A DNA stretch of 64,000 nucleotides from Leptodontidium sp. MPI-SDFR-AT-0119 (GCA_020726505.1 JAHLEZ010000017.1:1364001-1428000); one strand, 5' to 3'; numbered from the stretch's first letter, positions 1 through 15,135 are shown. The notes: generated by a model not told the origin, from the letters alone. Program-made: numbers and translations.

Positions 1-285
1 GATAAACTGAATTATTCGTCAAGGCTTCGAATTACAGGAGTGGATACTCAGCACGCAATAATTGCATGGGATTTACTCATCTTTCCCCCAAATTTGGTGC
101 TCCCAGAACATGACATGGAGTTTTGACTTTGGAAATTAATCCATTGCGATCCGCCACTCAGTTTTATCATTTGACGACGAGTTTTCTATATAAGCATTAA
201 GGCATCCCAAACGCAGCCGCGAAATAAAGTTCGAATTTGTCGAACTCCTTTCAATTTTTAAGCGAGACGTTGTTTATTTTTCGGG
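1..285 (+). promoter_or_regulatory. promoter of OYE-FMO fusion gene
   Basis: This is the non-coding 5' flank of the gene starting at 286. A TATATAAG box lies at about 187-194, roughly 90 nt before the ATG, which is normal spacing for a fungal core promoter plus short leader. I see no other feature. Confidence 0.5.
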
Positions 286-3285
<3,000 letters not shown>

Positions 3286-4160
3286 AGTGCAGTTATGCAG
3301 ATGAATAAAGTATGGCAGCTACAAACCATTCCGACGCTTCATTGTTTTCCTATCTAACGAATTCTTCAATTGTCTGCTATGTAATGAGCTCACGACCGAC
3401 ACACAATGCGAACGCCTTAACCCAAAAAACCCCTCCTTCAAGACAAACCTCAGCCACTCAACATCCCAAGCGTCCGTCTATCCCAACCAACCCTCCTAAA
3501 GCAAACCTAACCCCAACATCTCGCTCAAGCCCACCGCTTCACATTTCAATTCCATCTTTCGATTCCTAATTCACCTCAGGACTATATTACGTATTCAACC
3601 CTGGAATTACACGAAGATTCCGTAAAAACAGGCCTGATGAAGAATGGGAAATGTCTAGATGGCCTGAATATGGATAGACGGTAGCGAATAGAAAGTAGAA
3701 AACGAGGTATGCAAGCCGAAGGCAAAGTACGGAGGCCCGCTTATTCTGTTTACTGGATGAACACCTTGAAGTTCTTGATATAATTCTCTTATTCACCAAA
3801 AATCAAAGATGGCCTTTAGAGGATCCCAATACCTACCTACTATACAAGAGCAAACAGGATAAGGCAACGAACGGCAACATATCTCCAGATCCAGGTTCGA
3901 ATCATCAAGCTCTGGTCAAATGGATGACTTGACTTCGATATTGCCAGCTTGCATCTCTCATCTGCTATACCTCTTTCGTTCATCAATATCACCGTTTTCC
4001 CCTTTCCATAGCTAACCTATCCTATTCCAGGATTCAGATTTTCTATCTCTTACCAAACTAGACCAGACTAGACCAAACAAAACCAAATACCACAGAATAT
4101 ACTGCTATATTAATGGCCTACCTAGCTAACTATCCCACCAGGAATATTGACATTCCATCC
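3286..4160. other. intergenic, no gene seen
   Basis: This stretch lies between the fusion gene and the convergent sphingolipid methyltransferase. It is moderately AT-rich and carries only short shadow frames. A GGTTCGAATC string near 3893 resembles a tRNA B-box, but no cloverleaf can be folded around it. Confidence 0.5.
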
Positions 4161-5837
4161 TCAAAGTTTCCTCGCAGCCAATGCCCCTTGAATTGCGAAT
4201 TGTGTTGGGATACCAGCTGTTCTCTGTGTTGAGTTGAGATTCTTCACCAATGTCATCTGGTAACAAGTCGCACTTCCCTGCCTCGAAGCGATCGTTGATG
4301 CAGCCAGGAAATAGTTCCAAATCTACGTAAAGGATCAGCACCAGCATCCACCAAGTGGATTAAAACGAGGACGAGCTTACCCTGAACCATCTCCCTCCAT
4401 ACTTTGCCTCTACCTTTGTCTTGTTCCCCAACCAGTTGCGATACCATCTCCACAAAGTTGCTGAGTAGTGAACACCAATTGTATCAATAGACTTAACCTC
4501 AAACCCAGCGCTTTCAATCCGGCCAACATAGAAACCCAAAGGAGTCGACGCATCAGCACCAGGGAAAATATACTTATTCATGAGCATGAGTCCCCAGATC
4601 AGATCCTCATACTGCCATGGTCTCCTCAGCCCCGAGACCTGAAAGACAAGTACTCCGTCGTCTTCAAGCAGATCGTAAACCTGCTTCATGAAGGATCCGA
4701 AGTGTCGAATACCGACATGTTCAGCCATTTCCAAACTGACGATCTTGTCGTACTTCCGCCTCGGCATGTCGCGATAATCCATACACAGAATCTGGCTCTG
4801 TTCTGCACTTATTCCATCAGACAGGAGACCAGTGTTTCCCCATTTCGTTTGGTTCCGTCCAAGTGTGACACCAGTGACATGCGCGCCGAAGTTCACGCTC
4901 GCGAACCGAGCAAGTGTTCCCCATCCACATCCGATATCGAGCAAAGTCTCTCCATTCTTCAAGCCCAGTTTCTTGCACACGATCTCCATCTTGTTGTCTT
5001 GTAGCTCTTCGAGTGTCTCTTCGCGAGAGAGGTCTGATATCATGCCTGAGGTGTAGATCATGCGGGGTCCAAGGAACCAGGAGTAAAAATCGTCGCCGCG
5101 GTCGTAGTGTCCCCGGACTTGTTCTTCATCTAGCAAATGAAAGTCAGCTTCTCTCCTTCATGCGAGGTTATAGGATGGTTCACCTTGAGACTTGGTGTGA
5201 AGGATCACCTCTGGCACGAAGCTCAAGAGGAAGTACTTGAAGAAGCCATACGTCAAGCTGAAATCCGCCCAGTCATGACGATACTCCAACACCTCAAGAG
5301 CGTCACCATTGAACTCCACATCGCCATCGAAATACTTCTCTTGGAAGATCTGGATTGGAATCTTATTGTTGCCCTTGTACTTCTCTCTGTCTGCGTTGTG
5401 TTTGAATGTGATGTAACTCTCTACTGGGCGACCTGGGAGCTTGACTTTCGAGTTCTTGCGAGGTGTAAGGATCGATGAGAGGTACCAGAAGGAAGCGAGG
5501 ATGGGAAATGTAACGATAGCTGAGATTATGGCGAGTGTAACCCAATGGCCTTTAAGAAGTAGTGTGAGGATGATGGGAACACTGATGAGGAGAGTAAAGA
5601 GGAGGGGGTTCGAGAAGCCTTCACCTCCAGGCCCATCGGCTGGGAGAACGCCATCGTGAATGGAAGGAGACTACGATAGCAAACCATTAGCTCATAACAG
5701 GGTGAGTTCATTGAGGTGTTGCCTACTGATACGATTTTCACTCCACAATCTTCTTTCAAAGCAAATGCCTTTGGTGCTTGCGGTGGCGTGCTGATGAACT
5801 CGATTTGAATTTCAGGTGGGCTTGGCTTGGGGTCCAT
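4161..5837 (-). CDS. sphingolipid C9-methyltransferase
   Basis: Four exons on the minus strand (5837-5727, 5670-5184, 5129-4381, 4322-4161) give 502 aa, the usual length for this family. The enzyme uses SAM to add the C9 methyl branch to the sphingoid base of glucosylceramides and acts at ER/Golgi membranes. The N-terminus has two hydrophobic segments near residues 60-100 (LLFTLLISVPIILTLLL, then an AIISAIVTFPILASF stretch). These are followed by TPRKN, PGRPVESY, KYKGNNKIPIQIF and DEEQVRGHYDRGDDFY. The cyclopropane-synthase-type methyltransferase core follows, with SAM motif LLDIGCGWGTLA, then SLEMAEHVG, PGADASTPLGFYV and HYSATLWRWYRNW. The C-terminus ends ALAARKL. All splice phases agree. 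A TATATAAG box lies about 65 nt upstream of the start. Confidence 0.93.
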
Positions 5838-6656
5838 GGTGATGGAAGTAGAGACATCTACTGAAAGAACTGCAGACTGAAAGTGTGACGATTCTCTCGC
5901 ACTTATATACAGCCTCCATCCCAGAATTCTTCCTGATACCGACGAACTGAATTTCCTTACTTGGCTCGGCAGGCATCCGCTAGCACCCTTGGAGAGAAGA
6001 AGTGCGAGGTAGAAGTTCCATCTCAGAAGAAGCTACCTAATTATATAATCCCTTGCATTAAAATAAACCACTTATCCCTCATCGATCAGACTTCGTCTAT
6101 GATGAACATCAATTGTTGGTCTGGGCAAGCACACGCTAACCCCCTTTGCGATAAGAAGTGCGACGGGCGCAGCCCAGTAAGCAGGAACATGAAACCGTGG
6201 ACCTGGATGGCAATGAGCCTCACGTAGGAACTCGGAGACCAGACATTGGTTTCCATCTCCTTATTCCTTACGTGGCTGACGTGTTTTTGGATCACGGCGT
6301 TAGCTGTCTCGTGTAGATCTAAACCCATTTGAGTTAAATAGTGCGATGTGAGTGGTGCATCTAAAGCTGGAGTGTGTGTATGTATTGAATTAAAGCATTC
6401 CGACATCGGCCCTTGTGAACGTAATTGTTAGCTTTTACCCTCTGAATTGATAGGTAACTCTCTTTTGCGACGAAAAACAAGCGAGCTATCCGAGGGAGAA
6501 AAGGGGCAGCACTAGTGCGGTGTCTTCGTCCAACAATACCTCGTCTTCTCCATGCCTCCATCGGGAGTCACAAGCTTCAATTACAGCATAATGCAATGCT
6601 GAGATCAACCGGAGCACACGACCTCCAAGTAACATTCAAATATCCATCTCAGCGGA
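5838..6656. promoter_or_regulatory. divergent promoter region, C9-methyltransferase and Zn2Cys6 factor
   Basis: A shared 5' region of about 820 bp lies between two divergently transcribed genes. The minus-strand gene has a TATATAAG-like box at about 5901-5908. I see no coding sequence. The string GAGAAGAAGTGCGA at 5993 has an imperfect match near 6152 (GATAAGAAGTGCGA), a possible short direct repeat of unknown meaning. Confidence 0.4.
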
Positions 6657-8379
6657 ATGTCGGAGGCTCGGCGGCATAAATCCCGAGCGGGGTGCCAGCA
6701 GTGCAAACGCCGGAGGGTATGTTAATCGCCAAAAGCGGGAAATCTCCATCCATTTTGCTGATACTTACTCAGTCTAGGTGAAATGCGACCTTGCGGTCCC
6801 AGGATGCCAACAATGTCATCGTCAGAAGCTTCAATGTCCGGGTTATCAAAAACCATTGAGATGGGTTGGTGCCGACATGAACGCAACATCTCGTCAACCG
6901 AGCCAGGCACCCCCTTCGCGAACCCCCAAGCCATCTCTATCTACGACGAGAACTTCTAGATCTTCTTCTGGGAGTGGCTCGTATATCTCAGGCTCTTCTC
7001 TAGGCGAGCCTCTTCAAGACGACTCGTCTGCGTTGATCCATCACTACTTCACACGCGTCTGTCGAATAGCAGGATGTTTCGACTCGGACGTCAGCCCATT
7101 CCGGATCATCCCCGCATCAATGATGGCCTACTCCAAGCCCGTGTTCCTACTTCTCCAAGCTTCATCCGCCGCCCAGCTCAGCAGACAAAGTCCACAGATG
7201 CGTGTCAAAGCTCTGAGTCTCCAATCCGAAGCTTTTTCAGCTGTACGTGATGAGATCGGGAAATTGCAAGGCTTCAATGTATCAGATGAGTTGATGTTGA
7301 GTTCGATCATAGCTGGCCTTACATCGGCATGGTACGATGTCAATGATATCGGATTGAGCCATGTCTTTGGCAGCCAAGTCCTGCTCTCACTCTGGCTCAT
7401 GTCGCGGACAGAGCGACTGAAGTACCAACAGACTTTTATCTTGGGAGCGTATATTTACTGGTTCATGATATCCTCCTTCGCAGCAGGAGATCCCTGGCAG
7501 TCGTTCCACTACCAAGAAGCTCTGCAGAAGACAGTGAGGAATTTGGACATGAGCTACGATATCGTGGATGATACGGATGTGCCTGAAGTGCAGCGGAAAA
7601 TATATCCGCATCCGTTGACAGGGTTTTCAAATGATCTCTGCCTTACAATCGGCAAGGTCGGCTCGCTATGCCGTCTCCACTACAACTCTGGAGGTGATCT
7701 TCGGGAGTTCCTCGAGGGCAAGGCCCAAGCTATCGAAGCGGAACTTCTGGAATTGAAAAATTTTCCTCAAAGCAATTTTCACGATCCGCAAGATCCTAAT
7801 ACGTCTGTTGAGGAGATATTGAGTGTGCGGGAAGCATACAGGTGCTCGGGATTATTACAGTTGTACGCCACCTTTCCCCATTTGCTTCATCAATATGAAC
7901 ATCAGGCATCACCTCCTTCCCTAGATACACCAACAGATCCCCCCACCTCCCCGAAACCACAGGCCGAACCACCTCTCCCTCAAAAAGGCATTTCTCCAAT
8001 CCAACATAATTTCCTCCGCGCCCTCTCTATCCACATCCTCAGCATCCTCGCAACCACCCCCTCAACATCCGGTACCCGCGTCCTCCAAGGCCTTCCCGTC
8101 ATCATAGCAGCAACATGGCTCGTCGACCCTCACCCCTCCACGCCCGAGATCTTCCAACATCCACTCTTTCCCATCGAGGAACCATCATCTCCAAAAGAGC
8201 CGTGGCGCGAGAAAGTCCGCGAGGGGTTGCGCGCCCATAATGAGAATGTTGGCCTGCAGCAAGTCTCGAGGGTCTTGGATATTGTAGAAGAGGTTTGGAG
8301 GATTGATGATGGAGGGGGAGAGAAGTGTGCTTGGATGGTCGTGGTTGCGAGTAAAGGGTTGCAGACTTTGTATGGGTAG
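6657..8379 (+). CDS. Zn2Cys6 fungal transcription factor
   Basis: Two exons (6657-6716, 6778-8379) give 553 aa. The first exon carries the first half of the binuclear cluster. Spliced, the motif is C-x2-C-x6-C-x6-C-x2-C-x6-C at residues 13-40 (GCQQCKRRRVKC, then GCQQCHRQKLQC), preceded by basic residues. Placing the ATG at 6657 is what completes the finger. A Ser/Pro-rich linker and a helical fungal-specific regulatory domain follow (from about residue 100, HHYFTRVCRIAGCFDSD), with a Pro-rich insert near residue 405. The protein is a nuclear DNA-binding regulator. It is divergent from the sphingolipid methyltransferase, but nothing shows that it regulates it. The target is unknown. Confidence 0.9.
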
Positions 8380-8754
8380 TTTTTGGGTTACGAAGTCTGT
8401 CGAGGATGAGCGGCCTGTAGAAATTTTTTCTCGGGAAGATAAATTCATATTCTTGACTATAGTCAAGTATACAGTCAAGAATTTGCGACGTGCAACAAAA
8501 AAGGCAGACAATTACGTAATACTAAGAGAGTTCAGTTGATCGTTACTGTTATCCAACCAATAGATCACGCTTGGGTTTGAAAATGCGCGGAGAAAAGTCT
8601 GTTCAATTGGATGAGGCTTATATCAATGACTACAACTTCAAGGCCTAGCATCGGCCTCCAAGTGCATGTGCCAATTCCCACCACATTCCATTCAATCCAT
8701 TCTAAGGCAACCGTTCCCTTCCCTTTTAAGGCTAACCTATTTAAAGCTGAAGGC
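8380..8754. other. intergenic, no gene seen
   Basis: A convergent gap between the Zn2Cys6 gene and the small secreted protein gene. Only the likely 3' ends of both transcripts are expected here. Confidence 0.5.
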
Positions 8755-9168
8755 TTAGGTGCAGTTGCAAGTTGCCGTATTACATGCCGAAGGTGCCTCG
8801 CACGCTGTAGTAATTCTCTCGCCAGCCACTTTCGATTACTTCAAGTAAATGCAAGACAATGTGACAGGGAGGGGGGCCACATACTGCCTCTAAATGAACC
8901 ACTAGGACAGTTAACGCATGCTTGGCCGGAGGGACAATCTGCAGCTCTGTCGCAGCTGTGGATTTATTGTCAGCTCAAGTCGGTTTTGGTTTAGGGGGTT
9001 AAGTTGATATGTTTACTGTGTTGTGTTTTATTATTTGAAGAGGGATGAATGTATATATGCAATTGTCCGAGGATTGAATTGGTCGTCATCTTACAAAGTA
9101 GCAGCAATTGCAGGAGGAGCGAGAAGGCTGGCGAGGAGGAGGGCCTTGATGCTGATGGTGAATTGCAT
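8755..9168 (-). CDS. small secreted cysteine-rich protein (64 aa, 8 Cys)
   Basis: I built this gene from splice signals; no single open frame shows it. The minus-strand exons are 9168-9095, 8955-8885 and 8804-8755. Intron 1 starts GTAAGA and ends with a CTGAC branch site shortly before CACAG. Intron 2 starts GTATGT and ends CTACAG. Phases fit throughout. The protein begins with a clean signal peptide (MQFTISIKALLLASLLA, then APPAIAA), followed by a mature peptide of about 41 aa with 8 cysteines (motifs FCDRAADCPSGQACVNC, then GTCEAPSACNTATCNCT). An even cysteine count suggests four disulphides. A TATTTATA box lies about 130 nt upstream. Role unknown: effector-like, antimicrobial or surface peptide. 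If intron 2 is retained, the protein ends 2 aa shorter with 5 Cys. Confidence 0.6.
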
Positions 9169-11864
9169 GATGTGTAGTTTGTATTTTGTGAATTTAAATT
9201 CCGTAAAGAGGCAAGATGTTGACTTTAGTGATGTTGAGAAAGCGAAGAATAGGAATCTGTGAGATAAATGGGGAGAGACTAAAAGGAGGGGTGATGTATA
9301 AATACTCATGCCAAGCCGACCTACATACAATCCTCTTTACAATTCCCTTTGTATCCCATCGTTCAGTAATAACTCCAAAAAGGTATAAGATCTAAGTTTA
9401 ATTTGGTGTATTTGACTTTCATCTCATAAGAGTTCAGCTGAAGTACAGGTACTGCAGCTGGAATCCTACCCGGAACCCAAAGAGGGACTTGGCGTCATGA
9501 ATCAAGCTTCGCAAATGTCTCAAGTCGAGAGGACGCTGAACGGCGATGCTTCACCGCATCTTAGAGAAGAAAGCAGAATTTTAGCTGTAATTTAATCGCG
9601 TCATATAAGATCTACGTTCGCCTGGACTTCACGTCGCTTCGCTTTCGATTGAGATGCTCCCGCATTAAGCAAGATGAGCTACTTCTTCGTAACTTCGAAG
9701 TTTGGTGTTAGAGTTTACTTTTAAACAGTCAAGGAATTAGCCGTTGAGCAAATATAACAAGATGACAACAGAAAGGAAAGAAAAAGGTTCGAGCCGATCC
9801 ATCCCCGAAAAGCGACAAGGGAATTTCATCAGAATCCTCTCCAGCAAATTCTATATTATGAACACATTATTTACAAGGGCGGCGCTGGTTGTGTAGACAT
9901 TCTGGGGCTGCTAGACTCAAAAGGATGTTTGTAATCAGTTGAAGTACAGATTAGGCAAGGGAAGATGGCCTAACTCTAGCTGAGGGAGGTGCGATTCAAT
10001 AGATACATAATGAGTGGAATTTCTTGTAATATTTTCCTGCAACATCATTCTCTTCAAGCTGTGTATCGTGTTTTATCGTGTCTGACACCAAGACTTTTGA
10101 TAGGCACTGGCGATGGGTGTGTTGACAGTAAGAAGGGGGATGACGATAAATGTCCTCAGGTGCGGTATGGGTTCGGACATCGACGGTTTTTGACTTTTGT
10201 TATATAAAGACGATCAGGTGAAACCGAAGGAGGTCATAAGTTAGAAGAGATGATGTTGAGGCCTCTCTACCCGCCGGGAGGGATTACAAGCCTTCCAGCA
10301 GCACCGTAATGCTGGAATCTTTACTTGGTATTTTTGTTTCTGGTCTATTACTGGCTTTTTTGAAAGAGATTATGGGTTTTTATAACATTCTCGGGAATCT
10401 GAAGAGGGTGGGGGGGAAGAAATTGCACAAAAGATTATTAACTGAATGATTATGCACTTACATTACATCAAGTCATAACCTCTCGAATCAAACCACTTTT
10501 TCACTTAGTGTTGAGACTTCTCCATCTTTTCACTACTCTGAGTCGTAACTAGAATCCATATAAATAAGCCACAAGGATATTCCCTCTAGGAAATCAATAA
10601 AACACTGTTCTCCCTGCTGTCCCTTCCCTGTTAGAAAACTCCCTCAGAATCCTATTAGTTGTTCTCGAATATGTCCTGCGTTAATTATTTAATATCAGGA
10701 TGCGGGAAGTTGCGTCCTGCCAATGATTAAGATTTGCTACGACTCACCTTTTGTTATATGAATAACTCAGAATTTGACAGCAAACAAGGGGTCTGACAGT
10801 ACATCGAAAATGACATTTCTAGGCCAGAAGATATGAAGTCCTTTCAAAGTTCAAATACAGATTTCGTTCATCCACCATATTTTCCGGAGAGAGGAAACAA
10901 TTTTGGTCGTCCCAGCAGGGCTAGGCAAAGGTGACAGACAAATCTTGGGTCAAGAATCCAGGTTTGTGGGAGCTTGTTTGGGAGTGGAGGAACGAAATGT
11001 TGGACCTAGCCTTTTAAGGTTATTATGGGGTGGTGGGATGTTTGAGACCCGGGTGTGATGGCCCAGTTTGCAGCTGACTTGGAAGTTTCGTTTTTGTTTG
11101 GTTTTTTTTCCCCTTTCGCTGTCCGGACTTGACATCAAATCATCTATTCCGATCCCAATTATTAGTTTAGCCTCTTCAATCTACTGTGTTCTCCCTGCTT
11201 TGTATCTACGGGGCCTGGTGGGCCCAGAAATTGAGGTAGCTTCCCTAGCCAGTTTGGGTGTTTCTTACACGGATTTCACTATTAAACATATATATTGTTG
11301 TTCTTCGGTACAATTTAGAGAGACATTATTATGGCATCTCATTCTTCAGTATCCTAATCTCTCTCACTGCACATCTCGGCTCGAAGTAGCTCTCTCTTCC
11401 GAGCTCCTCAGGCCGCCAACCAGGTTGAAGCGTGGCTGAATTTGTCCCAAGGCTGAACCCCAAACATACTTTTCCATATCAACCAATCCTAGCTTAATTC
11501 TATGTTTGCGCATGAATTTTTACAACTTGAACATGTTGCAATGCAGGTTGCAGGCTGTTTTCAAGGCCAGTGAAGCCTTCTAGGGTGGCTGTGAGGCTAA
11601 GCGAGAACGTCAGCCACCGAATCAAGGGGAGAATGCATACACGCCCCTGTAGGTACATGGTATTTCTCGATTGGAGCAAGGGGTTGATGCATTCATTACC
11701 AACAGTTTGTGGCTATGTGATATGTTGGTAGAAATGCATGCTTCCATAGAGCTGTATATATCAGGTGGGTTGGAACTTGGAGCACAAATCTTCCGTCGAA
11801 GTCCTTCACATCCTCTAAAGACCAATTTTTTCCATACACTAGAGCATATTTATTCCAAATAACA
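9169..11864. other. 2.7-kb intergenic stretch, no gene seen
   Basis: No open frame here has protein-like composition or a consistent exon chain. Homopolymer and purine-rich runs occur (for example G-rich near 10413). It may hold long UTRs or non-coding transcripts, but nothing in the sequence proves that. Confidence 0.4.
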
Positions 11865-13208
11865 ATGGCTAGTTTCAGCTCATCTTATTGTGGTTCTTCA
11901 AAGCTTTGGGACCCTCTCGAAACCCTCGAAATCATCAACCCAGACCCAGGATATCAATGCATCACATGTGTCGGTTACGCACCCTCAAAGGGACGGCGCT
12001 GTCGAATAGCTATCAATAAATACAATCGCCAGACAATTACCAACACGCTCAATGAGATATCATACCTTCATCCAAGCGACCCAAACGTTGTATCGCGGCT
12101 ACGGGGCGTTGCAGGCGCGGCACTCTGCGTCCGACGCCACCAAGGTCAAGCATCGGACATCCTATCTCAATGGCGCAGCAAACTTCCTAAAGGGCAACGC
12201 ACCGACAGTGAACAGAGACCTCGATCATCTCGTTCCCAAGCGCGAAATCAAACTTCAAAGGATTTACAGGAGCGGCTGCGGAAATTGAGGGAGCTCATGG
12301 ATCAACTCGAGGAGAATCTAGAGGCTCAGAAATCAGATTGCTGCACAGACGAAGAATCAGATGGAGAACTCATCTATGAGGATTTTCAGAGGGCAAAGGC
12401 GAAGGATCGCTTGGAGCGAGACGGTCTAGAAAAGGAACGAAGAGACCAAATGGCGAGAAAGAGGCGTGATGCTGAGCAAGCAGCTTACGAGGAGCAAAGC
12501 CACCAACGAGCACAGGCCAGGGCAGCTGAAGCGAAGGCAAGGAAAGAGCAAGAAAGCATTGAGCGGGAGCGTATCAACGCGGAACGCATAAAGAGAGAGG
12601 CACGGGTAGCCGAGGAGGCTGCAAAGAAGGAACGCATCCGTCGCCAACGAGCTCAGGAACGAGCTGAGCAGGAAGCTCGCGAAAGAGAAGTGAAAGAGGA
12701 AAAAGAGCGTATTGACAAGGAACGACAAGAGCAAGAAGCGAAAAGAAAACGCGATGCTGCAAATTCTGCCAGCAATGAACGAATTCGACAACGAGCCAGA
12801 GAACGAGCCGAGAAAGCTGCAAGGGAGAAACGCGAAAAGGAGGAGAGGGAGCAGGCAGAATGGAAACAAGCTTGGACGAGGTACCAGGACCAGTGGGTAT
12901 TATTCAAGACTTCCCCTTCTCAGCATGGAGTCTTGCGAGACGTGATTCCTTGGCCTGTCAAGACAGGATTGTTCCGTGAGGTCAATGCTTCGGCCGTGAA
13001 GGCATTCCTGGAGAACGCACTACCTGCGGGAACACTCCGAGTAAAGCTCTTGAGAAAGGAATGCCAGAAGTGGCACCCGGATGTGATTTGTCGGTGGCCT
13101 CGTGCTGGGGAGCTAACGGATGTGGAACGATTGATGCTTGATATGATTTGCAGGGTCGTGACAGATCAGTTGAATTCTTCTTCGGGGAGGTCGTCAGAGT
13201 TTCTGTGA
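11865..13208 (+). CDS. coiled-coil protein with conserved N- and C-terminal fungal domains
   Basis: A single exon of 447 aa. Residues 20-90 form a compact Cys/His-containing domain (YQCITCVGYAPSKGRRC; later AALCVRRHQGQ). Residues 125-350 are a long highly charged coiled coil with Arg/Lys/Glu repeats (RERINAERIKREARVAEEAA). The C-terminal 90 aa are globular (WHPDVICRW, with a J-domain-like HPD triplet in a Trp-rich context). This layout occurs in lineage-specific ascomycete proteins of unknown function. The ATG follows an AACA context. No targeting signal is evident. Function unknown; a scaffold or chaperone-adaptor role would be guesswork from the HPD. Confidence 0.8.
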   Translation: MASFSSSYCGSSKLWDPLETLEIINPDPGYQCITCVGYAPSKGRRCRIAINKYNRQTITNTLNEISYLHPSDPNVVSRLRGVAGAALCVRRHQGQASDILSQWRSKLPKGQRTDSEQRPRSSRSQARNQTSKDLQERLRKLRELMDQLEENLEAQKSDCCTDEESDGELIYEDFQRAKAKDRLERDGLEKERRDQMARKRRDAEQAAYEEQSHQRAQARAAEAKARKEQESIERERINAERIKREARVAEEAAKKERIRRQRAQERAEQEAREREVKEEKERIDKERQEQEAKRKRDAANSASNERIRQRARERAEKAAREKREKEEREQAEWKQAWTRYQDQWVLFKTSPSQHGVLRDVIPWPVKTGLFREVNASAVKAFLENALPAGTLRVKLLRKECQKWHPDVICRWPRAGELTDVERLMLDMICRVVTDQLNSSSGRSSEFL

Positions 13209-13947
13209 ATATTTTCTTGCTAGAAATGCAGTCACCAATGTATGGAGTTTACTTGAAACAACAAAGCAAAGGCAGGGAAAGTGAAGTGGGAGATGTGATC
13301 ATGTTTCGAAACGATACCCGTGCCAAGACCATCCGATCTATTGACTTTCTGCCCTGTATCAAGGGGACTTAAAACGAACGGTGACGAATTGGCTAGGAAA
13401 AAATACACATGAGTGACAGCAAATGTCTGTGTGTCAACAATCTTCTAACTCATTGCCGTATCGCACCCGAAAGATCTGGAGTTCGTGTTGAAGCGGGAGG
13501 CGAGCCTAGAAATCACTTGACACATCTTACGCAGGGAAATACGGTTATACGAAAAGTACGCGGTCTTTCTTTGACATGTGAAAAGGGAGTCGGAAATATG
13601 TCTGTAATTTGAGTTGTAAGATTGAGTTTGGCCAAGTAGAGATGCGCGATGAATGCAGTCCATACGAAGCTCTGTCCCTCTGCGGGGATCTCCCTCGCTT
13701 CTCTCGATAGCCCAAGAAGCATAAATAATAAGCCGTCGCGGGCCGCTCATCATACACTAACCATCATGCATATCTGGGACGAACCTTGCAAGCTTTGATC
13801 GTTCTGTAGATAACAAGTTCCTCGAATGACTCCCCGAAAGAAGAATTGCATCTGCAGCCCAGCCACAAGCCAGCGCCGTACAAGTCGGATCCCTCCATGC
13901 CAGTCGTCCTCGTGATATCCATTAGCCAACTTCATTACCAATACACA
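13209..13947. other. intergenic, no gene seen
   Basis: The convergent gap between the coiled-coil gene and GH76. Three overlapping minus frames near 13,445-13,760 look like chance frames with no consistent composition. Confidence 0.5.
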
Positions 13948-15135
13948 TTAAGATGAAATGCCATTTCCCAGCTGCCCCTGAAATGCTGCCGCCGCAACAA
14001 GTGCATCTAACGCCGAACTCTGAGTACTGGCATTCGCAGGTGAAATGTACGGTCCATCCCAGTCCACACTCAACTCATTGCCCGACTTGCTCCGATCTTT
14101 GTTCCAGATACTCGCTGCATTGGATGCTATGAATTCCAGATAGGCATTGTCAGGACTTGCTGACTGCAAGATCTGAAGGTTCCGCATGAAAATCCCCTTG
14201 AATTGGTTTCCATCGGCTCCACAGTTGGGCTCACATGGATCGTGCAGCACACCGTCTGTGGAAAGCGCTTCGATGGCGGCTTTGGCAATGGCGTTGGCTT
14301 TCGTGAGATACGATGGATTCGGAGCTGCCCTGTTGAGTTCCACGAGACCGCCGAGGATCACGCCTTGGTTGTAGGACCACACAGTACCATTGTTGTTCTT
14401 GCACTTGTCGCTGAGGCCGTCGTTGATCAGGTTCTTCGAATTAATCATGCCGCTTTTCTGGAACCAATCCCATTGCTTGTTGGCGATATCGAGATATGTT
14501 TGCTTCTGGTACGGGACCCGGTTTGCTAGATGTGAGGCGACACTGAGGTACAATTCGTTGGCAATGGCGTTCACGTACGTCTGGGCTTTGTCCCACCAGA
14601 TTCCACCGCCACAGTCAGGCTCAGTTCCATTCTTCATGTCTTCGAAGATGTCAACTGCGATGTTGAGGTAGTCCTGATTTCCCGTGACATCGAAAGCCTG
14701 GATCCAGCCCAGAGCCCACCATCCTTCATCGTCGTAATACCCGTTGAGGAAACCTTTGGGGTTGGCCGCGGCAGCAATTTGAAGGAGATCCACCGGAATA
14801 TTGGGACCTTCAAAGGTTTGCATGTTGAAATCAGGCATAATGACTTTTGTCTGTTGGAGATTATACTTTTGTGCCTGCACAAGTGTGTTTGCGAAAACCT
14901 TCTGAGCTGCTGATTTGACATTTCCATCCACAGCAGCTAGATCTCCAATCGTAGTCAGACAGTTCGCACTGTTCCACCATCCAGTGGTATTCCAGATTCC
15001 AGTATTAGTATTGTACCATTTCTGAAGTGTTGTGAGGGCCGCTTCCGCATTGGCTTGGTAATCATTTGCTGCGGCGCTTGAGAGCTGGACGGCCGACGAG
15101 AGCAAGAAGATCGACTTCAAATTATTCAACAACAT
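13948..15135 (-). CDS. secreted GH76 endo-alpha-1,6-mannanase-like protein
   Basis: An intronless gene of 395 aa from the ATG at 15135. I chose this start because it begins a signal peptide (MLLNNLKSIFLLSSAVQLSS); the frame extends upstream without need. Family GH76 (Dfg5/Dcw1-type) has an (alpha/alpha)6 barrel acting on alpha-1,6-mannan in fungal cell walls or substrates. The paired catalytic aspartates are in YYDDEGWWALGWIQAFD. Other family marks are NTTGWWNSANCLTTIGDLA, CGGGIWWDKAQTYVNAIANEL, and GTVWSYNQGVILGGLVEL. There is no clear GPI tail, since the C-terminus is not strongly hydrophobic, so the enzyme is probably freely secreted rather than wall-anchored. Confidence 0.9.
   Translation of the reverse strand: MLLNNLKSIFLLSSAVQLSSAAANDYQANAEAALTTLQKWYNTNTGIWNTTGWWNSANCLTTIGDLAAVDGNVKSAAQKVFANTLVQAQKYNLQQTKVIMPDFNMQTFEGPNIPVDLLQIAAAANPKGFLNGYYDDEGWWALGWIQAFDVTGNQDYLNIAVDIFEDMKNGTEPDCGGGIWWDKAQTYVNAIANELYLSVASHLANRVPYQKQTYLDIANKQWDWFQKSGMINSKNLINDGLSDKCKNNNGTVWSYNQGVILGGLVELNRAAPNPSYLTKANAIAKAAIEALSTDGVLHDPCEPNCGADGNQFKGIFMRNLQILQSASPDNAYLEFIASNAASIWNKDRSKSGNELSVDWDGPYISPANASTQSSALDALVAAAAFQGQLGNGISS

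Noticed and set aside
3885..3905. GGTTCGAATC string resembling a tRNA B-box
   Set aside because: No T-stem, acceptor stem or A-box can be paired around it. The same applies to the copy near 22,465.
12426..12907. Long minus-strand frames rich in Leu, Phe and Ser
   Set aside because: Antisense shadows of the Glu/Arg-rich coiled coil of the plus-strand gene.
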